Shown in pieces: positions 24,934 through 36,331 of a DNA stretch of 64,000 nucleotides. Location: positions 5,405,501-5,469,500 of the forward strand of contig NC_083379.1 of NCBI RefSeq assembly GCF_031755915.1, written 5' to 3'. The translations under genes were made by a program, and so were the position numbers. Below the pieces are notes generated by a model. The model searched no databases. It saw only the letters and a list, made by a program, of their open reading frames with translations, and was not told where the DNA came from. Position 1 is the stretch's first letter. Every line of letters starts with the position of its first letter. The stretch comes from Ziziphus jujuba. Lineage: Eukaryota; Streptophyta; Magnoliopsida; Rosales; Rhamnaceae.

Positions 24934-27087
24934 ATGGCTTCGGCGACTATATGCGCAACGTTACGGCGCCGAAGATCGCCTTCATTGGAGTTCTTTTTGG
25001 CTCCGGTTGACCTCGCTGATGTAGCTCTGGTGCAAACAGTTGCTTCCGTCGCCTCCGAGTTGGTCTCGTCGTTTTCCGGCTTGGCTTTATGGTTTCAGAG
25101 AAAGAATTCTCGGTCCCTTGTGAGGAAATTGGAGGTTTTTGTTGTGCTGTTGGAGTGTTTGAGGGATTCTGAATCCACTGCGCCTCGGACGTCTGTGCTC
25201 TGCTTGAACGAGCTTTACTTGCTTCTGTACAGGTCCAAAATACTCCTTGATTATTGCGCACAATCTAGTAAGTTATGGCTTTTGCTTCAAAACCATTCGA
25301 TTTCTGGCAATTTTCATGATTTGAATCAAGAAATTTCGACCCTGTTGGATGTATTCCCTATGAAAGATGTTGAAATTGGTGACGATGTTAGGGAGCAAAT
25401 TCTGCTCTTACAGAGACAGTCAAGGAAGTCCAAGTTGTTTATTGATAAAGATGATGACGCTTTGAGGATTATACTCTTCTCCTTCCTCGATGAATTTGAG
25501 AATGGTCGGATTCCAGATTCGACGGAATTGAGGTTGTTTTTTGTGGAGAGATTGGGAATCAAGAATGCTAAGAGTTGCCGGGATGAAATTGAGTATTTGG
25601 AGGAGCAGATTGTAAATCATGAAGGAGATGTTGAGCCCACTGTTTCAGTTCTCAATGGGTTTGTTGCTCTCACACGGTATTGCAGGTTTTTGCTTTTTGG
25701 GTTTGAGGAGGACGAAGTAGAATTAAGAGTTGGGAATCAGAAGAAGCCGAGGAAGGGGTTGATTTCTCAGGAAATTGCAGACACCTTTGTGACAATACCA
25801 CCTGACTTTTGCTGCCCAATATCGTTGGATTTGATGCGAGATCCTGTGATTATCTCAACTGGACAGACTTACGAGCGAAGTTCGATAACCAGGTGGATGG
25901 AAGAGGGGCATTGTACTTGCCCCAAGACAGGGCAAATGCTCATCAACGACCGCCTTGTTTTGGTTCCTAACCGGGCTTTGAGGAATTTGATCATGCAGTG
26001 GTGCACTGCCCATGGAATTCCCTATGACCCGCCGGAGTGCACAGACGCATCCGCGGAGAGCTTTGCCTTGGCTTCCCCCAGTAAGGCTGCACTTCAAGCC
26101 AACAGAGCAACAGCAGCACTTCTAATTCAACAACTAGCAAATGGATCACAAGTTGCACAGACTGTAGCTGCTCGGGAGATACGTTTGTTGGCGAAAACAG
26201 GAAGGGAAAACCGTGCTTTCATTGCTGAAGCTGGGGCAATCCCGTATCTTTGCAAGATACTCTCATCTTCGAACCCTATTGCGCAGGAGAATTCAGTAAC
26301 TGCAATGCTCAACTTATCCATATACGAAAAGAATAAATGCCGGATTATGGAGGAAGAAGGTTGTTTGGAATCAATTGTTGATGTTTTGAGATTTGGGCAC
26401 ACGACGGAGGCAAGGGAAAATGCTGCAGCTACTTTGTTTAGCCTTTCTGCAGTTCATGACTACAAGAAGAGAATAGCAGATGAGGAAGGGGCAGTTGAAG
26501 CCTTGGCGGGCCTGCTAAGAGCTGGTACACCTAGAGGAAAGAAGGATGCTGTAACGGCTTTATTTAATCTGTCGACACACACAGACAATTGTGCGAAGAT
26601 GATAGAGGCAGGGGCTGTAACAGCGCTTGTAAATGCATTGGGAAATGAAGGGGTTGCTGAGGAAGCAGCAGGTGCATTGGCCTTGATTGTTAGGCAGCCA
26701 ATTGGGGCTGAAGCAGTTGGTAAGGAAGACACCGCAGTAGCAGGTTTGATTGCAATGATGCGATGTGGGACACCAAGGGGAAAAGAGAATGCAGTTGCAG
26801 CATTGCTTGAATTGTGCCGGAGTGGAGGGGCAGCCACAACAGAAAAGGTGGTTAAGGCTCCAGCATTGGCTGGGTTGCTTCAGAGTTTGTTGTTTACTGG
26901 TACAAAACGGGCGAGAAGAAAGGCAGCTTCTCTTGCAAAAGTATTTCAGAGGCGTGAGAATGCGGCTATGCATTTTGGTGGTTTGGGTGTAGGGTATGCA
27001 TATGCAAGTAACTCAGCTACAAGTAGAGATTCAGGTTTTGCTGGTGATGTCTCTGTGCCAATGTCCATTTCGGTGCCTGTTTTGTAG
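24934..27087 (+). CDS. PUB17: U-box / ARM-repeat E3 ubiquitin ligase, PUB17 (ACRE276) type
   Basis: One uninterrupted frame of 717 aa, close to the roughly 730 aa of Arabidopsis PUB17. The start MASATICATLRRRRSPSLE matches the conserved N-terminus of that protein; the frame continues six codons upstream without an ATG. Order of parts: U-box N-terminal domain (about 1-270, with YCRFLLFGFEED), U-box (about 286-359: PPDFCCPISLDLMRDPVI, TGQTYER, CPKTGQ), then armadillo repeats (about 390-680: NSVTAMLNLSIYEKNK, ENAAATLFSLSAVH, GTPRGKKDAVTALFNLSTH), ending in VSVPMSISVPVL. U-box proteins of this kind recruit an E2 and ubiquitinate targets; PUB17 orthologues are positive regulators of pathogen-triggered cell death in tobacco, tomato and Arabidopsis. 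The gene appears intronless in the coding region. A T24 tract and (GA)n/(AAT)n repeats mark its upstream region. Confidence 0.95.
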   Translation: MASATICATLRRRRSPSLEFFLAPVDLADVALVQTVASVASELVSSFSGLALWFQRKNSRSLVRKLEVFVVLLECLRDSESTAPRTSVLCLNELYLLLYRSKILLDYCAQSSKLWLLLQNHSISGNFHDLNQEISTLLDVFPMKDVEIGDDVREQILLLQRQSRKSKLFIDKDDDALRIILFSFLDEFENGRIPDSTELRLFFVERLGIKNAKSCRDEIEYLEEQIVNHEGDVEPTVSVLNGFVALTRYCRFLLFGFEEDEVELRVGNQKKPRKGLISQEIADTFVTIPPDFCCPISLDLMRDPVIISTGQTYERSSITRWMEEGHCTCPKTGQMLINDRLVLVPNRALRNLIMQWCTAHGIPYDPPECTDASAESFALASPSKAALQANRATAALLIQQLANGSQVAQTVAAREIRLLAKTGRENRAFIAEAGAIPYLCKILSSSNPIAQENSVTAMLNLSIYEKNKCRIMEEEGCLESIVDVLRFGHTTEARENAAATLFSLSAVHDYKKRIADEEGAVEALAGLLRAGTPRGKKDAVTALFNLSTHTDNCAKMIEAGAVTALVNALGNEGVAEEAAGALALIVRQPIGAEAVGKEDTAVAGLIAMMRCGTPRGKENAVAALLELCRSGGAATTEKVVKAPALAGLLQSLLFTGTKRARRKAASLAKVFQRRENAAMHFGGLGVGYAYASNSATSRDSGFAGDVSVPMSISVPVL

Positions 27088-30000
27088 TGGTAACATCCAC
27101 TTTCAAGTTGTAGCATTCCTGCTTATGTATGTTCCCATTTTTGTTGGAAAATTTACAAATTCTTTCATTGAAATTTAAAGGTGATATAAAAGTTATAGGA
27201 ATACCGTATATCCTGTGGTTACAAAGAATGGTCTGTGTTGTTGAGCATTTTAGTTAATATACATGTATTATCCAGTCATGGAAAATCATAACCCAAGTGT
27301 TGAGAAATTATGTAAAATGTCCATAACAGATGCATTGAGAATGTGCAGCTTTACATGGCAGTTATCGGAATGGCGCATTTATTTCTTAAATGTTTGCTGC
27401 AGATGATGAATTTTTGTTGTTAGCAATACCTTTTTTTTTTTTGGGTAAAAATAGTTAGTAATACTTAATTGACTAATTCAGTGACGTTCACTTCGATCTT
27501 TAAAAGATGACTGTCTTTTTTAATATTAGGCAATTGGTGAAATTTCAATGTTGTACTCTCTCTCTCTCTCTTCTCTCTCAGCAATTTCTTCCTGTTAATT
27601 GGGTTTGAGGTGTTCTCTGTCAACGTTGGTCAGAATTTCTATGCAATATTTTATTTTTTATGGACCCAACGGAGCTTCCATTCATTCTTTGTGAACTGCA
27701 GTGATTGCATTCATGTAAGATTCAAAGACTTGGTTACTTATTGAGGGACAAAAGGTTCATCAAAATGCCTATTTTCGGCAAATAGTAGTCAAAGTATCGA
27801 TGCATGAACGTGGAGTTTTTAATATTTGCTTCACCGTTACGGTATTGATAACAGTAACAGGACTATAGCTCAACTTTTTCTTGGCTTTTTTTTTTTTTTT
27901 TTTTTTTTTTTTGGTTCATGGTTCTTTCATTCTTGTCTTCTTCCTATTATACATAAATTAAAACAAGGGGCGGCAAAGATTATTGCGTTTGCCTGATACA
28001 TAGGAAAAGAATCAGTAGTGGATTATTTTGTGGTCTCAGAGTCAGGATGCAAGATTCTTACCTTTCAAGTTAATTGCACTTGCCAGTGCAATTCACGAAA
28101 TGCATGTATTCTTTGAAGATTTTGAGAAAACGGTGTTATTTGAAAACCACGAGGATAAAGACATTGTTTTTGACATCAGAAGAACTTTATGCCAGATTCA
28201 AAGGTAATAAGATATTTTTAGAATGGGAACTTTCTGGAGGCAAAAACTAGTGGTCCTCTATTTATGATGCAAATTTTATGTATAAAGTGATCCAATCACT
28301 TTTGCTGTCAATAGATTCTTATTAGTCAAGCATGTCAAATCCACGTCATTTATGCTGGTGATGCATCTTTTATTCTCCAGTCCAATCGGATTGAAGTCTG
28401 GAAAGAAAAAAAGGTACCAATACGGTATTCTTCTTCTCTTTATCATTTTCAGTGAATTGATTAGAGCACGTTGGATGAAATAAAACAGAGTTAAAAACAG
28501 AGCACATATGGTCATTAGCCTCTCTGTAAAAAACACTAATGAGGTATCCATTTCGTCTTTCGGCTCGAGGAAAATCCCACTAGAAGCATGATCTTCATGT
28601 AATTGAGAGTTTCTGCGATGGCATGGTGTAGTGGGGCATACCCTTCACCAGCCGCTGTATGCTTATAATAAATTGGATCACATTGGACCAAAGGTACTCA
28701 AAAGTGGATGGACAATCAAAACCATTTACTGGAATTATAATTGGAGACTGCCTGATGAATATCTTAGGAATTGGAGATATAGTGGTGGTTGGAGCTTATT
28801 TATTTCCAGTGGAAATCAAGCAGTTGGTAACAATGATGGTTGCTAATCATCTCTAATTTGACATCTTTAGTTCCCATACCTCATATTGATGCTTCTTGTC
28901 TTCCTTGTTTTATTCCCACAAAAAAAAAATATATATATATATCTATATATATATCAAAGTGGGTGGGATTGTGGAGAGAAAAAAGCAGCCAACTAAAATA
29001 CTATGCAGCAGCTCAACTTTGTTTTTCTTGGGTCCCCCAGGTTTTTCTGTGGACTCGCAAGAAACAACCGACTAATAATCCCAATTCCTGCTGGTTAGGG
29101 TTAACCCTTCTATGCTTCTTTTTCCTTCCTGTAGTAATATATTTCTTTAATTGTGGCATACATGGCATTGGACAGGGTGGTACGAATTGTCACAATGTTT
29201 TTTACGAGAATTGTTTCAAGGGGAATCTTTTACTACCTTGGCTTCATCTTCTTCAAGTGTACGAATCATCAATGATATGTAACCCAGAAAACTGCCACCG
29301 CTGCAACAGGCCAGCCAAGAGAATGTCTCAACACACACAAACGCTTATCTGAACCATAAGATATTGAAAGTGACTTGGTACCAGAAAATTTCTAAACCAG
29401 CCTTAATCTTAAGGACTTATTAAGAGTAAAATTAAAGAAACCAAACTACAAGTTCAAGGTGGAAGTCAAGTAATCTGAATATCTTTTTCATCATTAATGA
29501 AGTATTTGCTTCAATTACTATTTGCCTTATCATTTTTATGAATTAGATTATGATGATGATGATGATGATGATGCATAGCATGGCAAAGACGCAATCCATA
29601 ATATTCACACAGATTACCAGGACCAACATCTGTGACAGTTCTATATTCACAAATAACGCTGTGGACGGTGGTGGACTGGTCATGGATGAATTGACACTTT
29701 TTATTTCCTGGTAGGCAAGGCAACTATTAAATCTAGTTTGAAAAATTAATCAAAGCTTTAGAAACTGCCTAGAGTTCCTTATGGAATAAAGCTTGATATG
29801 TACAGATTAATTATTCCCTGTTGGACTTAGGCTAGAAAGTTTAGTCAGTTGATGATTTTGTCTAAGCTCAAAGTTGGGTGATTCCAAATTATTAGTTCAG
29901 AGCATTTGGATTCTAGTGTTTGGCTGGCTATCCGGGGGTGCTAATAGCATTTTAGTTTGGCATGTATTCTAAAGGGAAAGCAACACTTTTTTAGTAAAAA

Positions 30001-30289
30001 CTTTGAAAGTGAAATGATTCTCAAATTCTTTCAGAACTTAACTAGTGATGTATCATAGTCAAAGCACTTTTAGAATAGGTTCAAGATTACAAAAAATGGA
30101 AAAGAAAACAATCTACTTTCTAAACTAAAGCAAGTTGATCAAGTACTGATATTCCTTATCTTTTCTGTGTATTCTTATTTCCCCTTTTTCCTTGGTGTGT
30201 GATGGTCTAATTTCTAGGTGTATAACATAATTACCAATATCCTTTATTGCTTGGACCCGATATGGCTCAAGATATCTCTAAAAAACTTA

Positions 30290-30322
<33 letters not shown>

Positions 30323-31464
30323 TTTATTTAAAACACATTTTCAATAAGAAGAAAACTTGTAGTGAACCTAGACTTTTATAATAAGAAGAAGACTTTACCT
30401 AAACTTTTATTTTTTCCAAAAGTAAAATAATTATCCTTTTTCTCAAGAAACAAGTCCCAATATGTCTCTTTAATTATCTTCTCAGCCAAGCCACTCATCT
30501 AGGAAAAATAAAAATAAAAAATTTCTCCGTATCCCCTATCCGATACTTCACCATTTTTGCCACCTAACTTTTGAAGCTTGTAATTCTTGATTTTAAATGG
30601 GGACAAATAGGGGTAATATATATGAATCAGTAATGTGAATGCTTCATAGTTTATCAGGACAAATAGAATATCTATTTTATAGATTTAGTTTTTCTAAGAT
30701 TATATTTGATATAAAGAATAATCATTCCTATAAAAATAGGAATAGTTATTCATCAAAATAAAAAATTGGAAAAAAAATGATAATTTCTATTTATAAGAAT
30801 AGTTATTCATGGAAATAAAAATGGAAAAAATTATAATTTCTAATTTATATATTTAGTAAAAATATTAACTTAAAATCAAAGCTTAGGTTTTATAAATATT
30901 TTTTTTTTCCTGAAAATATTCAAATTTAGTAAAAATTAATTAAAATTAAAATTTTATATTTATTTATATATTTTTAGTATGTGATAATCAATATAAATCT
31001 AAACATAATAAATATATTTCAAAGTTTATCTACATTAAAATATAGAAATATAAATTCTAAATTCTAAAAAGGAATTGTTATTCTAGGCATAGGAAAAATA
31101 AAATTTATAAAATATGTATTTTATTCTTATATAAATGAATGAATAAAAGATCCATGATCTTTGTAATGGGTATGGATGTAAATAATTATGGGAACAAAGT
31201 AGCATTCTAAATAGCAGTTTACTTGGAGTTATATGAGATATGGTAAAATATGATCTTTAATATCACCATCAAAAAATCTTGTCATTCTAATTGGAGCAAT
31301 CATTAATGATAATCTGACAACTTCTATTCTAAAAAATAACTCATATAAAAAGAACAAAAACCTAACTAAAAAAAAATGGTTTTCTTTAAGAAGAGTAAAA
31401 GAAAAAGAAAACCGAATGAAAACATATATTATGTAATAGTGAAGCTTGTGCTATTCCATGGCCT
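27088..31464. other. Intergenic region downstream of the PUB17-type gene
   Basis: The first few hundred bases are the likely 3' UTR of the U-box gene; no clear AATAAA was seen. The remainder has no recognisable gene. It contains a long T-run near 27886-27912, an (ATG)8 run at 29550-29573, an (AAT)n run at 30290-30322 and AT-rich DNA at 30600-31400. Open frames at 28631-29352 carry no known domain and look like chance frames. Near 31194-31232 is a sequence also found downstream of the second paralogue of the neighbouring tandem pair. Confidence 0.55.
30290..30322. repeat. (AAT)n microsatellite
   Basis: About eleven AAT units in intergenic DNA. Confidence 0.95.
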
Positions 31465-31653
31465 TCATTCATTGCTTATAGGTATGATGATGTCGAAGTC
31501 ACTAACAGTCCATTCAGCAACTTGATTAGGATCTCTGTAAATTTCAGTTCCCAAATCTATAGAGGACCACTGCCTTCTAGCTGGTGGAGTTCCTGGATCC
31601 TGCAACATTAATTAACCATTACTTCAAAATACATACATACATACACGCATACA

Positions 31654-31708
<55 letters not shown>

Positions 31709-31715
31709 CATATGC

Positions 31716-31758
<43 letters not shown>

Positions 31759-33439
31759 TATATAGAATCCAAGTTGTATAAAGCTGATGATGGAACACAA
31801 ACCTGGTAAAAGTAAAGATTTTGAGACAGCCTCCCAACATCAAGCTCCCATGTCCTGGGATCTCCAATCCAGCCCTCACCTTGGGATGTGGGATATCCAT
31901 ACTCACCCCAGACAGGGTGTGGAAGAATCTGCAAGATCTCCTGGGCCTGTGGATTGCTGTACGGATCACACAAATCATACGGCTCTTCCAGGTGCTGTGC
32001 ATTACCAGGAGAGCAGTGCAGGTGATATGCAGCGTAGGGGAACCGAGCAGTGTCATTGCGGTGGACCCGGGTGCCGTTGGCGAAAGTATGGTAAGGAGGG
32101 CAGACATTGAGGCTGTTGGGATTGCACCATGGGGTTGTGCTTGGGTTTATGATCATCTCGCTGTATCTGGTCACATCTGTAGTCACATCCCCATCACAAG
32201 GTAACCCATTGTTCTTCCAGCAACTCCCCATGTCCATCAGATAGAACTGGCTGTTTGGACCCCCACCTTTGATTACATTCAATGTGAACCTCACCTTGAA
32301 GTTTGGTGATTCCGGAATCTAATAAAACCATAACCAATAATTAAACAGGGTAATTAATTAATGTTTGATCATATGACCATATATATATAATACATATAAA
32401 CTTACAATTTTGGACATTCCTCTTGTAGGGTAATGGTATCCACCAGAAAATCCTTGGGTGGCATCGGATCTCAGATAAAGCATCAACCATGGATAGTCTG
32501 GTGAAGTTCTCAAAATATGGTGGAAAACCCAACTGCCTTTTTTGACTTCTTTGCTCCATGTAACAGAATGGTAAGAAGTATTTTCCAACATTCCCTGTCT
32601 TACATCAGCTTGTAAATCCCATGACCCATAAAACCTTCCCTTGAGAGTATCAAAGGTTGGTCGTTGCAATGAGGTATAATCATGGTAAATATTAGGCTGG
32701 TTCATACAACCAGGTCCAAAACAAGGGAATCTATTGTCCGGACCAAAAGGTCCAATCCTGACACCATTTTCAGGACACTTGGCTGCATAGGTATCCATGT
32801 TACCGCTCTTGAGCATGATCATCCAGAATTGCCATGGATTTGGGGTGTCTTCAACTTGACACTTTGAGCCTAAGAAAAGCTCCTTCTCTGCTGCATAAAG
32901 ATCTACATCGAATAGAACATTTGGTTGGATTCCAGGGTAAGGAATTCCTGTTCTCAATGCATTGTCTATGGGTGTGACTCTGTGGACAAGTAGGTATGGA
33001 AGAAGAGAGCAGCCCAAACAATCCTTGCCTAAAAAATAAAAAAAGAGTAATTTGTAAAATAAAAACAGAGTAATTTGTAAAATACAACCAAGTCAGTTTT
33101 GAGTTTCCCATTAAACTGAGAAAAACTATAAAAAGCCAAACAAGGTGAAAGCGATTGAGAAGAGTGGTAGTTTTATAAGCTACCTATTTCTAATGGAGAA
33201 GTTTGGTAAATGTCAAAGCAATCAGCAGCCCTTGGGCTACCAGCCTGAGGAGTTTCTTGTCCTGCCTCATTGCACTGATTCCAAGATTCAATGGCCACTC
33301 TCAGACTATCCCTTCTCATTCCTGGATCTCCCACTGCTGTTATGTACTTATCCTCACAAAAAACCTCATTACAGAAAAACACTAACAAAGCAAAAACAGC
33401 AACGAAATTATGAGAAAGTTTTTCCCACCCTTTTGCCAT
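31465..33439 (-). CDS. Uncharacterised secreted plant protein (DUF7705-like), tandem copy A
   Basis: Minus-strand exons are 33439-33184, 33028-32406, 32318-31803 and 31599-31465; splice sites are GT-AG, phases join, and the product is 509 aa. The start [11 protein letters not shown] is chosen because it aligns with the paralogue at 38611; an upstream in-frame Met would add 29 low-complexity residues and bury the signal peptide. Residues 1-25 form a hydrophobic signal peptide. The mature part begins with [15 protein letters not shown] and CNEAGQE, then has a Cys-rich body ([47 protein letters not shown]), the block [10 protein letters not shown], and ends [18 protein letters not shown] and NDT sequons suit passage through the secretory pathway. 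I associate it with the plant family DUF7705, whose function is unknown; the family name is from memory. Intron 3 is swollen by an AT microsatellite. Confidence 0.85.
31661..31763. repeat. Interrupted (AT)n microsatellite in intron 3 of copy A
   Basis: About 100 bases of TA dinucleotides broken by CATACATATG-like punctuation. It makes intron 3 of copy A 203 bases long against 88 in copy B. It produces the Tyr-Ile repeat open frames on both strands. Confidence 0.95.
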
Positions 33440-33734
33440 TGATTGAAAGATGAAAGAAATTAGCTTTGTAAGAATGGCAGTTGGAAGAATTTTTTTTTCT
33501 TTTTTTTTTTGGGAGAAACTTTCCAATCAGAAATATTGCTTCATTGTCAGGATTACTCTTGGTTTTTTTCAGTTTTCATGGAGTTGTAACACTAAACCCT
33601 TGTTATACGCAAATCTATAGAGATTTATAGAGGTTGTCCAAATTTTATTTCATTTGAAAGAGAATTCCATGGAAGTTATCCATCTAATGAACTGATATAT
33701 CCTGCATTTGCCTCTAATTTATCCACATAGTATT

Positions 33735-34002
33735 AATGCATCGAAATCATTTTTTGGTGGTATATATCTCGAGTCAAAGTGAGTTACGCAAGTAAAATTG
33801 GTCTTTATTAATTATACGGAATTATGAATATTTAAGAAAGTGCAATACTACTGGATAGTTTGACAATTTGCTTTCACTTTAACAATTTTCATCATCGAAA
33901 TCATGTTTTTTTGGTATATATCTCGAATAAAAGTGACTTACGTAAGTAAATTTTTTTATTAATTATCCGGAATTAAGAATATCAAAGAAATTGCAATTGG
34001 AC
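33735..34002. repeat. Two direct copies of an upstream block of copy A
   Basis: A block containing ATCGAAATCAT, GGTATATATCTCGA, AAAGTGA(G/C)TTACG and TTATTAATTAT(A/C)CGGAATTA occurs at about 33742-33850 and again at about 33895-34000. A more diverged third relative is visible around 34730-34865 (CATCGAAGCC, GGATCAAAGTG, CTATTAATT). Confidence 0.75.
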
Positions 34003-34319
34003 ATTCACCCAAAAAAAAAAAAAAAAAATGCAATGGGACCTTGTGGCATTTGCTGCTTGGTTTATATTTTACAACTTCGTAACAAATTGACATTTGAGAA
34101 TATGTTAATGTCAATCAAATGTCAATTTTACAAAATTACTATGATTCATCATGAATTTACCAAAGAGAGAGAGAGAGAGAATATGATTTCAATCAACACT
34201 GGGCCATAAATTGATGCATGGTTTTATTTTTATAATTTCATGGAATATGACAAACTAATATTTTTATTTTTTTTTTAAGTCAAGTTTTTTTTGTGGTAAA
34301 ATTTTTAAGTCAAGTTTAA

Positions 34320-34680
34320 AATTTATAGAGGTTGCCCAAATTAATTTTTCTATACAAATAGAAATGAGCACTCTTATAGAGGTTGACCCTTTTTTTTCAA
34401 ATAAGCATATATAAAAAGTCAATATATTAATGATTGAAAATTTGATATAAATTAAATGTAAATAAGTATAAATCACCTCACATATATCACTTTTTTCTTT
34501 TTTTGGTCATAATCTTACATATATCACGTTCGTATATAAAGAAGTTGGCAAACAAATTGGCTAATACTATTATTGATATACAGAACTTCATTAAAATTAT
34601 CTAAAACGTGATATGTCCTGCATTTAGATGATGAAGCAATTAATCTTCTTTCTTTCTTTCTTTTTTATAAAACAATTAAT
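34320..34680 (-). promoter_or_regulatory. Orphan promoter-like block related to the upstream regions of both paralogues
   Basis: It shares, in the same order, a TTTATAGAGGTTG block (a CTATAAA TATA-like box on the minus strand), a CATACAAATAGA-type block, and a GTGATATGTCCTGCATTTAGATGATGA block with the region upstream of copy B (38910-39080). Parts also match upstream of copy A (33615-33720). No coding sequence follows it on the minus strand before the copy A promoter, so it looks like a leftover of a lost or rearranged copy. This is an inference from similarity by eye. Confidence 0.5.
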
Positions 34681-35460
34681 CTACTTCGTTTAAGTTATCT
34701 GCCTTCTAAGTTATCTACTATAGATTCATGCATCGAAGCCATTTTTCTTGATATACATATACAATACTTTTCTAATATCTTTCTTGGATCAAAGTGTGAA
34801 TTATATGTACAAGCAGATTTTTTTTTTTTTTCTATTAATTTTCTCTTACAAGGATTAAGAACATTATCATGTTACTATATTTCCATATTTATAAATGTAT
34901 TCTCTATATGGTCGAGCGGAATTGTTTAACATTCAACATCATAAGCATTAGACAAGAAGATGGTGAAATATGTTTTTGGAGAATTTCTTAAATAATGTTA
35001 TTTGTCAAAAACATTAATTAAAAACCTTAATAAAAAGAACCGGTCCTATATCAAACCTCCTTGAACCTCGTTAGCAAATTAGAATCATAAATCTAGACCA
35101 ATCAAATTCTCCAAACCCAATCCAACCAAACTAAGCCCAATGATAGTTAGTTTCATTTGCCTAGTGCAATTGATTGGTTTGGGCCTAGTCCATCATCAAC
35201 TTTAATGTCTTGATCATTTTTTATTCAATGTTCGACAAATATGATTATTTAAGCTAATAGAATTATTGATTTAAATAAATCTTATATATAACCATATGTC
35301 AAGATACATAGCCTTTATACATCCACATCAATTTTCTATAACACGAGTTCAATTAGTGATATAGCAGGATTACTTAATTAACAAAATAGTTCAATTTTAT
35401 AAATAAATAAAAAAAAGTTGAATTCATATTCGGATTAATTTGTAAAATACATTAATTAAT

Positions 35461-35880
35461 CGTATGTGGTCTCAGCAATTATGGATAATCTTGTATCAAA
35501 GTGATAAATGGAAATAAGTAGCATTCAGTGGTTAGGAATCCGATATATTAATATTAGTAGTTTACTTGTGATTATTATTTTTTTTTTATTTTAATTATTC
35601 TTTTATGTGGTCTCGTATTATATCATTAAGCAATCATGGATAATCTTGTATCAAATTGATAAATGGCAATAAGTAGCATTCGCTAGTTAGGAACCCGATA
35701 TTAGTAGTTTACTTGGGATTATTATTACCTTTTTTATTTTTATTTTTTTAGTTTAATTAATCTTATGTGGTATCGTATTATATCACTAAGCAATCATGGA
35801 CAAAATTTTATCAAAGTGATAGATGGCAATAAGTAGCATTCACTGGTTAGGTACCCAATATTAGTAGTTTACTTGGGTAA
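35461..35880. repeat. Threefold tandem repeat of a 3'-flank sequence
   Basis: Copies begin near 35461, 35601 and 35761, with periods of about 140 and 160 bases. Each contains TATGTGGT, GCAAT(C/T)ATGGA, AT(C/A)AAA(G/T)TGATA, AATAAGTAGCATTC, GTTAGG and TAGTAGTTTACTTG. A partial relative (AAGTAGCATTC and AGTTTACTTGG) occurs at about 31194-31232, downstream of copy A. The repeat therefore belongs to the 3' flank of the duplicated gene unit. Spacing and divergence do not suit a CRISPR array. Confidence 0.85.
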
Positions 35881-36331
35881 TATTTAGTTTTGAGATATAA
35901 CAATACATGAAAGAATTCTGTCACAATTGGAAATCATTTTCTTCTTCCCAATATTTCGTCACTAAAATGATGGACAACTTCTATTGTAAGAATAAACAAG
36001 CACATGATCTCCGCCCAAGTCATGCTTCTTTTATATGTTTGTCTCCCGCTCCTTCCCCCACCCACCCCCCAAAAACGAAAATAACAAAAAAAAAAAAAAA
36101 AAACCCAAAACATTACAAAAACTCACCCCTTCCTATATTACCTAATAATAAAAGAATAAAATTCTAAGAATAAAATAATTGCTTTTTCTTAGGGAAAAAG
36201 AAAAATATAAAACATAGAATTTTGTGTAAAACCAAGAAAAATTATATAAAATTTTTTTTTTAAAAAAAATCCCCAAGACTTCAATTTTTCTGCATCATTT
36301 TTGGAGCTTTGTATGCGTCCATGGCTTTCAT

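Larger units (their letters stand above)
33440..36331. other. Spacer between the two tandem paralogues
   Basis: No intact gene. On its left is the promoter side of copy A, with a TATA-like CTATAAAT (minus strand) near 33616-33625. The middle carries repeated promoter-like blocks (33735-34002 and 34320-34680). The right part carries three copies of a 3'-flank sequence (35461-35880), and an A-rich stretch lies near 36080-36110. No coding remnant of a third gene copy was recognised. Confidence 0.6.

Noticed and set aside
26560..26973. Long minus-strand frames within the PUB17-type gene
   Set aside because: Antisense shadows of a well-supported coding sequence.
28840..29352. 170-codon plus-strand frame
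   Set aside because: No recognisable domain, microsatellite-derived Tyr-Ile repeat near its start, and no supporting splice or promoter context.
29511..29723. 70-codon minus-strand frame with six Cys and an eight-His run
   Set aside because: It has no ATG before its protein-like part (opens only at TTG, with a stop just upstream), and the His run is a translation of an (ATG)n microsatellite.
31584..31781. Tyr-Ile-rich open frames on both strands
   Set aside because: Direct translations of the (AT)n microsatellite in intron 3 of copy A.
35461..35880. Regularly spaced repeats that could suggest a CRISPR-like array
   Set aside because: Only three diverged units of 140-160 bases in a plant nuclear context; it is a tandem repeat of a gene flank.
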